From Vibrio sp. ES.051 (GTDB taxonomy: Bacteria > Pseudomonadota > Gammaproteobacteria > Enterobacterales > Vibrionaceae): 64,000 bases of DNA. The notes beneath the pieces are model-generated. The model saw nothing but the letters and a program-made list of their open reading frames with translations, had not been told where the DNA came from and searched no databases. The stretch covers positions 186,001 through 250,000 of the forward strand of contig NZ_PDJL01000003.1 of assembly GCF_002563795.1 (NCBI RefSeq), in the 5' to 3' direction. Within the stretch, counting starts at the first letter, position 1, and each line of letters opens with the position of its first letter. Below, in pieces: positions 9,369-19,705 of this stretch. The position numbers and the translations under genes were made by a program.

Positions 9369-9401
9369 AAACCCCGAATAAGGCAGCCTTATTCGGGGTT
9401 T
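9369..9401. terminator. Strong bidirectional terminator
   Basis: A perfect 15-bp stem (9369-9383 with 9387-9401, AAACCCCGAATAAGG) and a 3-base loop. On the minus strand it ends the coiled-coil gene at 9421. Confidence 0.8.
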
Positions 9402-9420
9402 AAAACTTAACCAGTCGCGT

Positions 9421-9735
9421 TTATTTTTTGCCGCTAGTTTGTTTAACTTCTTCCGTTAATTCACGAATTCGACGACTAATATCACGGCGTGCTTTAGAAA
9501 TTTCTGCACTCTTAATGATGTGGTCATCAACACGGTCTTCGTAGTCACATTTCATGTTTTTGATGATCGCTAAAATTTCGTCGTGAGTCATTTCTGGTTT
9601 GATGTAGTCTAGTAGATTCTCTAGCAAGTCGACACGTTTGCGGTTATCACGAACTTTTTTTTCGTTATCAAGTAGCTCACGTTTTAGTTTATTTTTACGA
9701 CGAGCTTGGCTAACTATTTCAAATACGCTACTCAT
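9421..9735 (-). CDS. Small charged coiled-coil protein
   Basis: 104 residues, very rich in Lys, Arg, Glu and Asp, with heptad-like spacing throughout ([37 protein letters not shown]). No signal peptide or membrane segment, so probably cytoplasmic. A short segment in the middle ([13 protein letters not shown]) could be a helical turn. I do not recognise the family. Upstream AAAGAG sits near ATG 9735, and a strong terminator follows, so it is a single-gene unit. Confidence 0.72.
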   Translation of the reverse strand: MSSVFEIVSQARRKNKLKRELLDNEKKVRDNRKRVDLLENLLDYIKPEMTHDEILAIIKNMKCDYEDRVDDHIIKSAEISKARRDISRRIRELTEEVKQTSGKK

Positions 9736-10064
9736 AGTTCTCTTTCCTAATTTTGTGAATATCTTTCTCGATTAAAGCACAACATCCCGTGGCATAACAG
9801 CCTTTAGATCAATCGATATGTTGAATTGAGCGTTTATCAACCAATGATGATATACCCTAATCGCTCCCACCACCTCAAGGCTGCTAGCGTCGATGGCCTA
9901 GCTGTTTTCCTCATGACTTTACTTTTCACCTTTGTCCAAGAATAGGTGGCACAACATCTTTCTTGATACGTTTTAGCCAAACACATCAAGATCGCAAGTC
10001 AGAATAAATCGATTCATTGTCATAGCATGACCTTCACTATATTATCAACGGCATTGAATGCAAA
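9736..10064. other. Intergenic region with a degenerate interspersed repeat
   Basis: About 330 bases without a gene. At 9851 the sequence TATACCCTAATCGC, followed by ACCTCAAGGCTGCTAG, resembles a diverged copy of the TATACCcAAATAACCtCgAGatGCTAG repeat seen at 62493. It otherwise holds the promoters of the flanking genes. Confidence 0.35.
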
Positions 10065-10283
10065 ATGATGAAACTTGATATGGACTCTGGTCACACAGCG
10101 GAGCAAGTAGACAGTCAAGAGAATGGTCAAACCAACAGCTCTGTGACTGAAAAGTTAAAAATGGCATACATCAAAGCGCGCGAGCAGCTCGAACTTACAG
10201 AGGTCGAACTTAATCGCTCGAAAATAATGATGGTCGATCAAGACGGCAATTTGACGAAAGTCCCTATTCTCTCCGAGCATTGA
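10065..10283 (+). CDS. Small hypothetical protein
   Basis: 72 residues, acidic, with a helical middle (TEKLKMAYIKAREQLELTEVEL). No signal peptide or membrane span. The composition is protein-like and the ORF stops right at the hairpin region before yceH. The start is uncertain: ATG 10065, 10068 and 10077 are in frame and none has a clear ribosome binding site. A 178-codon frame on the opposite strand overlaps it and yceH but looks like an antisense shadow. Function unknown. Confidence 0.5.
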   Translation: MMKLDMDSGHTAEQVDSQENGQTNSSVTEKLKMAYIKAREQLELTEVELNRSKIMMVDQDGNLTKVPILSEH

Positions 10284-10340
10284 GACCTGACCCGATTCGC
10301 AAAAGGTGTCAGGTCTGGCGCTATGTTTTAGCCTGACACC
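10283..10340 (+). promoter_or_regulatory. Three-arm alternative hairpin upstream of yceH
   Basis: AGACCTGAC (10283-10291) can pair with GTCAGGTCT (10308-10316), and the overlapping middle arm GGTGTCAGG (10305-10313) can instead pair with CCTGACACC (10332-10340). The two 9-bp stems share bases 10308-10313 and so exclude each other, as in an attenuator. There is no clear T run after either stem. This is a direct reading of the bases; a switching role is inference. Confidence 0.5.
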
Positions 10341-10452
10341 GATACTCAAATGATCTTCAAGTGTTTCATAAGCCTCGGTTATGGGACCGAATAAAAAATC
10401 GCTAGTTTGTTTGGGTACAAAGTCAAATGCAAAAATAATAAGGAAAGGCATT

Positions 10453-11103
10453 ATGAAAGTTGAGCTAACGGCAATTGAAGCACGAATCATTGGTTGCTTA
10501 ATCGAAAAAGAAGTCACTACCCCAGATCTGTATCCTCTTAGCCTAAACGCACTCACTAACGCATGTAACCAAAAAAGCAATCGTGATCCCGTCATGACAT
10601 TATCAGAGTCCGATGTGCTCGATGTCGTTGATGCACTGATTGAGCGCAGACTGGTTAGTGACGAAAGTGCGTTTAATAGCCGTGTAAGCAAGTATCAGCA
10701 TCGTTTTTGTAACACAGAGTTTGGTGACCTAAAACTCACCGGGCAAGAAAAAGGCATTGTGTGCTGTATGTTGTTACGTGGTGCCCAGACTCCAGGAGAA
10801 ATTCGTACTCGAACTAATCGTCTGGCAACTTTTCATGATGTAAAAGAAGTCGAAACCGTTTTAGAACATCTAGCCAGCGAAGAAAAAGGTCCACTGGTTG
10901 TTAAATTATCACGAGAGGCGGGTAAGCGAGAGTCACGTTATATGCACCTGTTCTGTGGTGAAGTCGATACCTCAGCCCTTGCTGCACCTGCTTTGGTTTC
11001 TACTTCTAGTTCCGAGCGCGTAAGCCAACTGGAGCAAGAAGTTGCACAGCTTCGAGAAGAGCTGAATGAGCTAAAAGCTCAGGTTGATGACTTATTCTCA
11101 TGA
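10453..11103 (+). CDS. yceH: YceH family protein (DUF480)
   Basis: 216 residues, the same length as E. coli YceH. The N-terminus (MKVELTAIEARIIGCLIEKE) and the repeat of two winged-helix-like units are typical; the last 30 residues form a coiled coil (QLEQEVAQLREELNELKAQ). Biochemical function is unknown. ATG 10453 has AAGGAAAGG at the right distance; the frame extends 24 codons upstream without conservation. Its stop overlaps the start of the next gene by four bases (ATGA), so the two are translationally coupled. Confidence 0.9.
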   Translation: MKVELTAIEARIIGCLIEKEVTTPDLYPLSLNALTNACNQKSNRDPVMTLSESDVLDVVDALIERRLVSDESAFNSRVSKYQHRFCNTEFGDLKLTGQEKGIVCCMLLRGAQTPGEIRTRTNRLATFHDVKEVETVLEHLASEEKGPLVVKLSREAGKRESRYMHLFCGEVDTSALAAPALVSTSSSERVSQLEQEVAQLREELNELKAQVDDLFS

Positions 11104-11417
11104 TTGAGGCCGCGGAGCAATCTTGGAGTGTTTATTTGATACGCACGAGCCACAATGCGTTGTACTGCGGTGTGACCAACGACATTTATCGTCGGTTTAA
11201 TCAACATCAAGCGGGGAAAGGAGCGAAAGCGCTAAAAGGAAAAGGTCCGTTAGTACTAGAGTGGTCCTCGAATTTCGAATCAAAGACAGTTGCCATGCGT
11301 GCAGAATATTACATTAAGCAACTCACAAAGGCGAAAAAAGAGCTCTTGGTTTCATCAAAACTGTGTATCGTTGTCGATGAAAACCAACAAATGCAGCTTA
11401 AAATGAAGACACCTTAA
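11100..11417 (+). CDS. GIY-YIG domain protein (YhbQ / UPF0213 type)
   Basis: 105 residues forming a single GIY-YIG nuclease domain: SVYLIRT carries the GIY-like strand, LYCGVTNDIYRRFNQH the YIG-like strand with the catalytic arginine, and a glutamate lies further on (MRAEYYIKQLTK). Small proteins of this type are related to UvrC/homing nucleases, and E. coli YhbQ has DNA-cleaving activity reported. It overlaps yceH by four bases and ends in a strong terminator, so yceH and this gene form one operon. Confidence 0.88.
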   Translation: MIEAAEQSWSVYLIRTSHNALYCGVTNDIYRRFNQHQAGKGAKALKGKGPLVLEWSSNFESKTVAMRAEYYIKQLTKAKKELLVSSKLCIVVDENQQMQLKMKTP

Positions 11418-11445
11418 CCCTGTTGTTCTCATACCAACATTGCAG

Positions 11446-11474
11446 AAAAACCGCCATATAAAGGCGGTTTTTTT
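11446..11474 (+). terminator. Rho-independent terminator of the yceH operon
   Basis: AAACCGCC / GGCGGTTT stem with a 7-base loop followed by a total of seven T. Confidence 0.9.
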
Positions 11475-11814
11475 AGATAATAATAATATTCCCATCATGT
11501 AAAAGTGTCTACAAAACAACAGAATAGAAATTTTTAGTGTGTTTAGGTATACCATGTCAGACTAATCTGGCGCATAATGGGTTGGTGTTCTGTTTAAATA
11601 ACTGAGTGTTGGAAATCAAAGTCTATTCGAATTACGTTTTGATGTTGAATATTAGGCGATGACTAATATCTTTTACCCAAACTTAGGTTAACTTAAGACA
11701 ATTTACTATTGAAACACACACTCAGAGGAAGGTAGATTACAAAAGTAATGGATGACTCGGCTAGGTGACAAATAGAGCGATAATAAGCTCAATAAAAAGC
11801 TAAAAGAGCAATAG
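11475..11814. other. Intergenic region upstream of luxP
   Basis: About 340 AT-rich bases with no gene; it must hold the luxPQ promoter. I see no convincing regulatory palindrome. A ribosome binding site for luxP is weak (AAAAGAG about 8 bases upstream). Confidence 0.4.
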
Positions 11815-12911
<1,097 letters not shown>

Positions 12912-12912
<1 letters not shown>

Positions 12913-15491
12913 TGACAACGACATCGAAAGTAAGAAAACGTCGCTCTTTGTCGACGCTCATTACTAAAATCATTATTCTCGTTCTTGCTCCGATTATTTT
13001 AGGGATCTTCGTTCAGAGTTATTACTTTTCCAAACAGATTATTTGGCAAGAAGTCGATAGGACGAAACAACAAACATCCGCATTGATTCTGAATATTTTT
13101 GACAGTCATTTCGCGGCGATTCAGATTCACCACAACAGCAATTCGAAAAGTGATGTTGTTCTAGACTTCTACACCAAGCGTAATGAAGAAACCCTGAATT
13201 ACTTTTTCCTCAGCATTGACCAAAATGATCCCTTACACACACCGGAATTTCGTTTTTTATCGGATCATCAAGGTATTATCTGGGATGACGGCAATGCGAA
13301 TTTTTATGGTATCAATGACTTGATGCTCGATAATATCGCCAGCAAAGTCACCTTTAGCAATAATTGGTATTATGTGACTTCACATACCCAAATGGGAACA
13401 CGTCATCTGTTCGTTAGACGAGTCCCCGTTCTGCAGCCTAAAACCGGCGAAGTGATGGGGTATTCTTATAATGTTGTCGTTCTAGATAGTAACTTTGGAT
13501 TAATGGAAAGGTTAAAGAATGAAGGCAATGTTGATAACGTTGTCTTAGTCGCGAATGACACTCCGGTAGCTAGCTCATTGATCGGAGATGAGGTTTATAA
13601 GGTCTTTGACGTCCTCAAGCGTAGAGAGTCACAACGAAAACTGGACCAGTTATTGGTCATTAAAACGCCGATTGAAGTCAATGCAACAGCAACCGATCTG
13701 TGTTTACTCACGGTGCAAGACAATCAAAGCGTTGTCACACTTCAAATTCAGCACCTATTAGCCATGTTAGCTTCGGTTATCGGGATGGTAATGATTGCGC
13801 TGATGACCAAAGAATGGATCGAGAATAGGGTGGTGGAAGAGCTTAGTTCTTTAATGTCTTACACACGCTCTGCGAGAGAAGAAAAAGGCTTCGAACGTTT
13901 TGGTGGTTCTGGAATTGAAGAGTTTGATCATATTGGTTCGACGCTAGAGAGCACCTTTGAGGAACTTGAAGCACAGAAACGGTCATTCCGCGATCTGTTT
14001 AACTTTGCGTTATCACCCATCATGGTGTGGTCAGACGGTGGGGTGTTGATCCAGATTAACCCCGCAGCGCGAAAAGAACTGATCATTGAAAGCGACATTG
14101 CTGAAACGATGCATCCAGTGTTTACACATTTCAAAGAGAAGTTGATGCCGCACCTCAGTATGGCTGCACAAGGCGCCACGTTAACCGGCGTCAATGTGCC
14201 AATTGGCGATAAAGTTTATCGCTGGAACTTATCCCCCATTCGAGTCGATGAAGGTATTAGCGGTATTATTGTTCAAGGACAGGATATTACGACTCTTATT
14301 GAGGCTGAAAAACAGAGTAATTTGGCCAGAGCAGAGGCTGAAAAGTCTGCACAAGCTCGCGCCGATTTTCTAGCTAAAATGAGCCATGAAATTCGTACCC
14401 CGATTAACGGCATTTTAGGGGTCGCTCAGTTATTAAAAGGCTCGGTAGAAACGGAAGAGCAGAACAACCAAATTGATGTGCTTCGACATAGTGGCGAGCA
14501 CCTATTGGCTGTTTTAAATGATATTCTAGACTTCTCAAAAATTGAGCAAGGTAAGTTTAATGTTCAGAAACACCCATTCATCTTTACAGATACGATTCGA
14601 ACATTAGAAAATATCTATCGACCGATTTGCGAAAACAAAGGGGTCGACCTTATCATTGAAGACAACATCGATACTAATGTGGAAATCTTTACTGACCAAG
14701 TGCGTCTTAATCAGATTTTGTTTAATCTTGTTAGTAATGCGGTCAAATTTACCCCTTCCGGCAGTGTACGTATAAGTGCGGACTTAGAACAGTTCTATGG
14801 CGCCGAAAACAGTGTGTTAGTGGTGGAGATTGCAGATACAGGCATAGGTATTGATTCGGATAAGCTCGATCAAATGTTTGAACCTTTTGTTCAAGAAGAA
14901 GCGACGACGACAAGAGAATATGGCGGCAGTGGCTTAGGCCTGACGATTGTGAAAAACTTGGTCGATATGCTAGAAGGTGACGTGCAAGTCTGCAGTCAAA
15001 AAGGGCTGGGTACGAGGTTTGTGCTTACCTTGCCGGTAAAAGATCGTGAGCGAATATTAACGCCACTCGATTCGGATCTTCGCGTTAAGCCTAGCGAGCT
15101 GTTTGAAGAGAGCTTGAAAGTACTGCTGGTTGAAGACAATCATACCAATGCGTTTATTCTGAAAGCTTTTTGTAACAAATATAAGATGCAGGTTGATTGG
15201 GCAAAAGATGGCCTTGAAGCGATAGAATTCCTAAAAGTTCATGCTTACGATTTGATTTTAATGGATAACCAATTACCGCACCTTGGGGGTATTGAAACAA
15301 CCGAAGCGATTCGACAGGAACTAAAACTAGGGACCCCAATTTACGCGTGTACCGCAGATACTGCAAAAGAAACCAGTGATGCATTCATGGAAGCGGGCGC
15401 AAACTACGTATTGCTTAAACCGATTAAAGAAAATGCCCTGCACGAAGCGTTTTCTGACTATAAGCAGCGGTTCTTAATTGATCGGACATAG
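12912..15491 (+). CDS. luxQ: Autoinducer-2 sensor kinase/phosphatase LuxQ
   Basis: 859 residues as in V. harveyi. Order: transmembrane helix (about 18-40), periplasmic tandem-PAS sensor that contacts LuxP, second transmembrane helix (about 280-302), a linker, a PAS-like region (about 350-460), a histidine kinase with H492 in MSHEIRTPING, an ATPase domain (NLVSNAVKF; GGSGLGLTIV), and a receiver with D785 in LILMDNQLPHLGG. Without AI-2 it phosphorylates LuxU and LuxO; with AI-2 it acts as a phosphatase. I use ATG 12912; a TTG one codon earlier is possible. A strong terminator ends the operon. Confidence 0.97.
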
Positions 15492-15546
15492 TCACTTTTA
15501 CCTCATTCAGTTTAAGTTACCTGAGCTCAGCGCTGAGCGATACACA

Positions 15547-15579
15547 ACACAACTCAAATGCTTTTGAGTTGTGTTTTTT
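15547..15579 (+). terminator. Rho-independent terminator of luxPQ
   Basis: Perfect 12-bp stem ACACAACTCAAA / TTTGAGTTGTGT with a 4-base loop and a six-T tail. Confidence 0.92.
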
Positions 15580-15663
15580 GTATTGGTTAACTCATCTTTA
15601 CTCGTATTTTTATAATCCTTATGGTTTATCATTTATCTCGATCACGTCACAAAAAATATTTAC

Positions 15664-15675
15664 TTAGCGTGCTAA
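15664..15675. promoter_or_regulatory. SlyA/MarR-type operator 1
   Basis: TTAGCGTGCTAA, which differs from the known SlyA box TTAGCAAGCTAA only in the two central bases. It lies 44 bases before the regulator's start codon and 26 bases (about 2.5 helical turns) from the second copy. Confidence 0.65.
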
Positions 15676-15685
15676 CCAAGTTATA

Positions 15686-15705
15686 TTACTTAGCACGCTA
15701 AGTAA
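15686..15705. promoter_or_regulatory. SlyA/MarR-type operator 2, extended palindrome
   Basis: The core TTAGCACGCTAA (15690-15701) sits in a longer inverted repeat TTACTTAGC / GCTAAGTAA. It is immediately before the regulator gene and probably overlaps its promoter or leader, which suggests autorepression. Confidence 0.7.
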
Positions 15706-15718
15706 ATGAGTGAGTCAT

Positions 15719-16174
15719 ATGATTCAAGATATCGACATATTGAGAGATCTTTCCCTTGCGGAGAAGCTTTCCCGCGTTGCTCGTTTATGGAAAACGGTGG
15801 CAGATCGAGAATTAGAGCCATTAAACCTGACATATCCTCGCTGGACCGCTTTATGGAAGCTTTATCGATTGGGCGATAATGTCAGCCAGAAAAAACTCTC
15901 AGAAGCATTAGAAATTGAACTAGCATCGCTGATGCGAACTTTGAAATTACTTGAAGATCAATCTTTCATTACCCGACATTGCAGCGAGCATGACAAGCGA
16001 GCGCGTATTGTGAGTCTTACGGCAGAAGGGAAAGCGCTAGTTACGCAGGTGGAGGCACGAATTCTTCAAGTTCGCAGCAAATTACTGGCGGATATGGATG
16101 AGCAAGAGTTACAAAAGCTTGGATTAGTCCTTGAGCAAATCGCTCAGAATGCTCTGAATACACTTAGCGAATAA
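15719..16174 (+). CDS. SlyA/MarR family transcriptional regulator
   Basis: 151 residues with a winged-helix DNA-binding domain at about 35-105 and flanking dimer helices. It resembles SlyA (LARLW..VADRELEPLNLTYPRWTALWKL; LEDQSFITRHCSEHDKRARI). SlyA-type proteins repress or activate stress and efflux genes and are released by small phenolic ligands. ATG 15719 has GAGTGAG upstream; an in-frame GTG at 15710 is an alternative. Two SlyA-like boxes lie directly upstream, and the exporter genes that follow are its likely targets. Confidence 0.88.
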   Translation: MIQDIDILRDLSLAEKLSRVARLWKTVADRELEPLNLTYPRWTALWKLYRLGDNVSQKKLSEALEIELASLMRTLKLLEDQSFITRHCSEHDKRARIVSLTAEGKALVTQVEARILQVRSKLLADMDEQELQKLGLVLEQIAQNALNTLSE

Positions 16175-16381
16175 ATAATACCAGTCAAAATAAATATGTG
16201 ATCATTCTTGCTTGTTAAAATCACTTATAGCTTCGTTGTCGATTTGGCAGTAGAACAACCTGTTCGCTAGCTAACGGCAATCTAACCCTCGATCTAAGCG
16301 ATGTTTATAGCGTCATTATTTGAACACCTATTTATCCTCCCGATTGGTATCAGAAACCGAAGAAAGAGAAGTAAAACACCT

Positions 16382-17440
16382 ATGACTCCAGACCAAAAAT
16401 TCGCACGTTGGATCAAATGTTCTTGCGTCGCGTTTGCCCTTGTCTTTGCCTATTTTCTGGTTGCGGATCTAGTCATGCCCTTGACGCCGCAGGCAATGGC
16501 AACTCGTGTGGTAACCAAAGTGGTGCCACAAGTGAGTGGACAAATTACACGCTTATATGTAGCTAACAACCAAGAAATAAACAAAGGCGACCTGTTATTT
16601 CAGGTTGATCCCCAACCGTATCAACTCGCGGTTGAGGAAGCTCAGCTCAACTTAGAGCGCGTAACTCAGAATAATGAACAACTGGATGCTTCTATTGCTG
16701 CGGCGAAAGCGGACGTTGAAGCCAGCAAAATTGTCGCTGAGCAAAAAGCCCGTGAAGCGAAACGTCTTGAAACTTTGTTTCACCGAGATGGCACTTCACA
16801 ACAACGACGTGATGATGCGAACAGCAGCGCAACAGCAGCAAGAGCCAACTTACTGGCCGCTCGTGCACGTCTGAAAGAGCTAGAGGTAAACCGAGGCGAC
16901 TTGGATGCGACAAATTTGAATATCCGTGTGGCACAAAACCAGCTTAAACAAGCGGAGCTTAATTTATCTTACACCCACATCGTGGCTGAACATGATGGTG
17001 TGGTTGCGAATCTGCAATTCGAAACAGGTGCTTACGCCGCAGCCGGAACACCTCTTGTGGCGTTAGTATCGGATGACGTTGCTATTATCGCGGATTTTCG
17101 TGAAAAGAGTTTACGACACTTCAACCAAAACAGCCGTGCGTTGATCGCCTTTGATAGTTTGCCAGGCGATGTCTTTGAAGCGAGTATTACGAGTGTGGAT
17201 GCAGGAGTCAGTTCGGGTCAATTTGATGCAGATGGACGATTAGCAACGCCCACCGATTCTAACCGTTGGGTGAGAGATGCGCAGCGTTTACGTTTACACT
17301 TAGCCATTGATGGGGCACAACCACGAGCATTCCCTGCTGGCGCGCGTGCCACCGTACAATTACTGCCAGAAAGCTGGCTGTCGGGTTACTTAGCAAGGTT
17401 TCAGATCCGTTTTTTGAGTTTTCTTCATTACATTTATTAA
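16382..17440 (+). CDS. Membrane fusion protein, HlyD/EmrA family
   Basis: 352 residues from ATG 16382 (379 from an upstream ATG at 16301, which has no ribosome binding site). One N-terminal transmembrane helix (CVAFALVFAYFLVADLVM), then a biotinyl-lipoyl-like hairpin (VVPQVSGQITRLYVANNQEI), a long coiled coil rich in Ala and Glu (about 90-190), and beta-barrel domains. It should bridge the inner-membrane partner to an outer-membrane channel. It is followed 12 bases later by the FUSC-like permease. A weaker SlyA-like site, TTCGCTAGCTAA, lies upstream at 16263-16274, linking it to the regulator. Confidence 0.88.
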   Translation: MTPDQKFARWIKCSCVAFALVFAYFLVADLVMPLTPQAMATRVVTKVVPQVSGQITRLYVANNQEINKGDLLFQVDPQPYQLAVEEAQLNLERVTQNNEQLDASIAAAKADVEASKIVAEQKAREAKRLETLFHRDGTSQQRRDDANSSATAARANLLAARARLKELEVNRGDLDATNLNIRVAQNQLKQAELNLSYTHIVAEHDGVVANLQFETGAYAAAGTPLVALVSDDVAIIADFREKSLRHFNQNSRALIAFDSLPGDVFEASITSVDAGVSSGQFDADGRLATPTDSNRWVRDAQRLRLHLAIDGAQPRAFPAGARATVQLLPESWLSGYLARFQIRFLSFLHYIY

Positions 17441-17452
17441 CGGGGAGGTGGT

Positions 17453-18490
17453 ATGAAATTATGGGACCACCCCATGTCGGAAAACGACTTCCGACAGTGT
17501 TTACGCATTGCAACCGGCGCTTCTATTGGTTTTACCTTATGTAAGGTGTTCGGCTGGAACTATGGGGTCTTTTTTACCGTAACGCCAATGCTGTTGCTTG
17601 GTATGGTGCCAGTCATGAGTTTACATGCCGCACGTCAGCTGATTTTTGCCGCCGTCGTGTGCGGCCTAGAAGTGGGCATTCTCGGTGGTTTATTTGGCGG
17701 ACACCCCGGTATGATGACGTTAATGGCTTTCGGGCTATTTCTCTATAAATTCGCCTGTATGTCAAAAGGAAGTTTATTCCTGTTTGGTGCAAACAGCGTA
17801 CTCAGCTTAAGTATCATGTTGCACTTTGCGAGCTACCCGACGGCGGATCTTAATGAGCTAATCTTCAGTAATCTACAAGCGAATGTGCTCTCTGTCATTG
17901 TGGCTTACTTAGTTACATTCTTGATCCCTGATGCGGAGCCTCGTCAACCACCGGCAAGAGCACCGGAGCCAAAACAACGCCAGCGGATGCGTCATGAAGC
18001 GCTAATGGGGGCCAGCATTGCGACGCTGTCTTTTCTGGTGTTTCAAGTTTTCGATCTCCGTGACTCGATGTCCGCTCAGGCGACGACCTTACTGCTATTG
18101 TTTCCTATGCATTGGAATGGTGCGCTGGGATACGCACGTAAAAGAGCCATGGGGACGTTAATGGGGGTAACCTTCGGTATTGTCGGCCAGCTCGTACTTT
18201 ACGATTGGTCAGATACCTTACTGTTTATTGTTCCGTTACTTTGGATTGGCGCAATGATATTCAGTTACATGCATGTAAAAGAATCGAGTGGTTCAGGTGC
18301 GGGGTTTGGTGGATTAACCACGTTAGGTATTCTGTTTGGCCAATATCTCACGCCAAATGGCGATTTGATCTTCAGTGCATTGTATCGAGTGAGTAGTATT
18401 TTATTTGCGATCGTCATTACGCTGCTAGTGACATACGCGATACACCGAGTTCTTAACAACTTTGAGGCAACTCGCTTTAGCCAACAGTAA
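17453..18490 (+). CDS. FUSC/DUF2955-type inner membrane transporter
   Basis: 345 residues with about ten hydrophobic segments in two related halves (each opening with a short soluble stretch; the halves are joined by a proline- and basic-rich linker EPRQPPARAPEPKQRQRMR at about 162-180). Related to the aromatic-acid exporter / fusaric-acid-resistance group that works with HlyD-type partners. A perfect GGGGAGG precedes ATG 17453. Together with the preceding fusion protein and the SlyA-type regulator it makes a compact inducible efflux cassette; the substrate is unknown, but aromatic acids are a reasonable guess. Confidence 0.8.
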   Translation: MKLWDHPMSENDFRQCLRIATGASIGFTLCKVFGWNYGVFFTVTPMLLLGMVPVMSLHAARQLIFAAVVCGLEVGILGGLFGGHPGMMTLMAFGLFLYKFACMSKGSLFLFGANSVLSLSIMLHFASYPTADLNELIFSNLQANVLSVIVAYLVTFLIPDAEPRQPPARAPEPKQRQRMRHEALMGASIATLSFLVFQVFDLRDSMSAQATTLLLLFPMHWNGALGYARKRAMGTLMGVTFGIVGQLVLYDWSDTLLFIVPLLWIGAMIFSYMHVKESSGSGAGFGGLTTLGILFGQYLTPNGDLIFSALYRVSSILFAIVITLLVTYAIHRVLNNFEATRFSQQ

Positions 18491-18499
18491 GCTATCAGA

Positions 18500-18532
18500 C
18501 GTTGCTGGTCAGAAAAGACGGCTCCAGCAACG
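18500..18532. terminator. Hairpin after the exporter operon
   Basis: CGTTGCTGG / CCAGCAACG, a perfect 9-bp stem with a 15-base loop that itself contains a short GTC/GAC pairing. There is no strong T run (CTCTTGTG follows), so termination is possible but not certain. Confidence 0.5.
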
Positions 18533-18630
18533 CTCTTGTGAGTTTATGAGTCACCTCAATCGGCTTTTCATATTTTATTCCCATTATCCAGTCTTTCACC
18601 AACCCCTTAACATTCGTAACTAAGCATCGA

Positions 18631-19572
18631 TTATCGGTGAATTGGTGGGCGATAAGTTTGGCCCCCCTTATTCTTCATAAAGATTTGGCTCGCCACAATA
18701 CTGCCACAAGTCACCAACATCAGAGCCAACCAAGTAAGCGAATCTGGCTGCTCACCAAATATAGGAATAGCGAACAGTGTCGCAACCACCGGCGTTAACG
18801 AACCAAAAGCGGCACTGGCTTCTGCTCCGATTATTCTGATTGCGTAGATATAGGTAAAAGAAGCGATCAGGCCAGCCCCAATACCTTGAAGCATAGCGTG
18901 GGCAAACAACTCATCCCAAGGCCAATACTTGAGCGGAGTTACTGCTAAGTGGCTGTCTATCCAACCAAATCCGGCAGCGACAATAAGTAATAATAAAGAG
19001 GTTATTGCCACGAATCCTGCACAGACGTGAGCGTTAAGGTTGGCAACTCGCGCACTGATGGTGAAGATAGCCCACAGGATGCTACCCGTTAGAAAAAGGC
19101 TATGACCTTGTAACTGAGACCAGTTGTGCTCGGCGTCAATGTTAGAAAGAAGGAAAACGAAAATACCTAATAAAACAGTTGAAAGCCCTACCAAGCGCTG
19201 GGAGCTGAGTGACTGCTTATAACACAGCACTGCAATCGCAGAAACAAACAGTGGCAGCGTGCCTGGTACCAACGCGCTACCGTGCGCAACGGGAGCGTAG
19301 TGCATGGCAGTTCCTACGATGAGAAAATAGGGTAAGCCACTACCAATAACGACACCAGCCAGATAACGCTTAGGCACAACGCGAAACGCTTTTTTATTTT
19401 TAATCACGAAGGGTAATAAAATCAAACTTGGGATAAGAAATCGAACTAAGGCGATATCAGCGGGTTGTAAGATGGAGATCGCGCCTCCTTTTAGAGAAAT
19501 GAAGAATCCAGACCAAAGCAATAAGGTCATTAATATAGCCGCGTATCCCAAAATCATTATTGGCGTGTCCAT
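18631..19572 (-). CDS. EamA/DMT superfamily transporter
   Basis: 313 residues with ten predicted membrane helices in two EamA repeats (RFLIPSLILLPFVIK in the first; GLIASFTYIYAIRIIGAEASAAFGSLTPVVATLFA in outline in the second). Such proteins export amino acids or metabolites across the inner membrane. It is divergently oriented from an Lrp/AsnC regulator with 133 bases between them, the usual arrangement for an exporter controlled by its neighbour. Confidence 0.87.
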   Translation of the reverse strand: MDTPIMILGYAAILMTLLLWSGFFISLKGGAISILQPADIALVRFLIPSLILLPFVIKNKKAFRVVPKRYLAGVVIGSGLPYFLIVGTAMHYAPVAHGSALVPGTLPLFVSAIAVLCYKQSLSSQRLVGLSTVLLGIFVFLLSNIDAEHNWSQLQGHSLFLTGSILWAIFTISARVANLNAHVCAGFVAITSLLLLIVAAGFGWIDSHLAVTPLKYWPWDELFAHAMLQGIGAGLIASFTYIYAIRIIGAEASAAFGSLTPVVATLFAIPIFGEQPDSLTWLALMLVTCGSIVASQIFMKNKGGQTYRPPIHR

Positions 19573-19705
19573 GTGTAATCAATGTGTTAATTGTTGAATA
19601 GAACTCGCGCTAAGTGGAGGCAAATTTTGACGAAATTATGTTTAATATTGGTAATAAAATGCGTATAAACGTAACTTGATAGTAATTATTGGCAGGAAGT
19701 AATGG

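Noticed and set aside
10155..10691. 178-codon open frame on the minus strand
   Set aside because: It overlaps yceH and the preceding small gene on the opposite strand, has Ser/Thr-rich antisense-like composition and no family signature.
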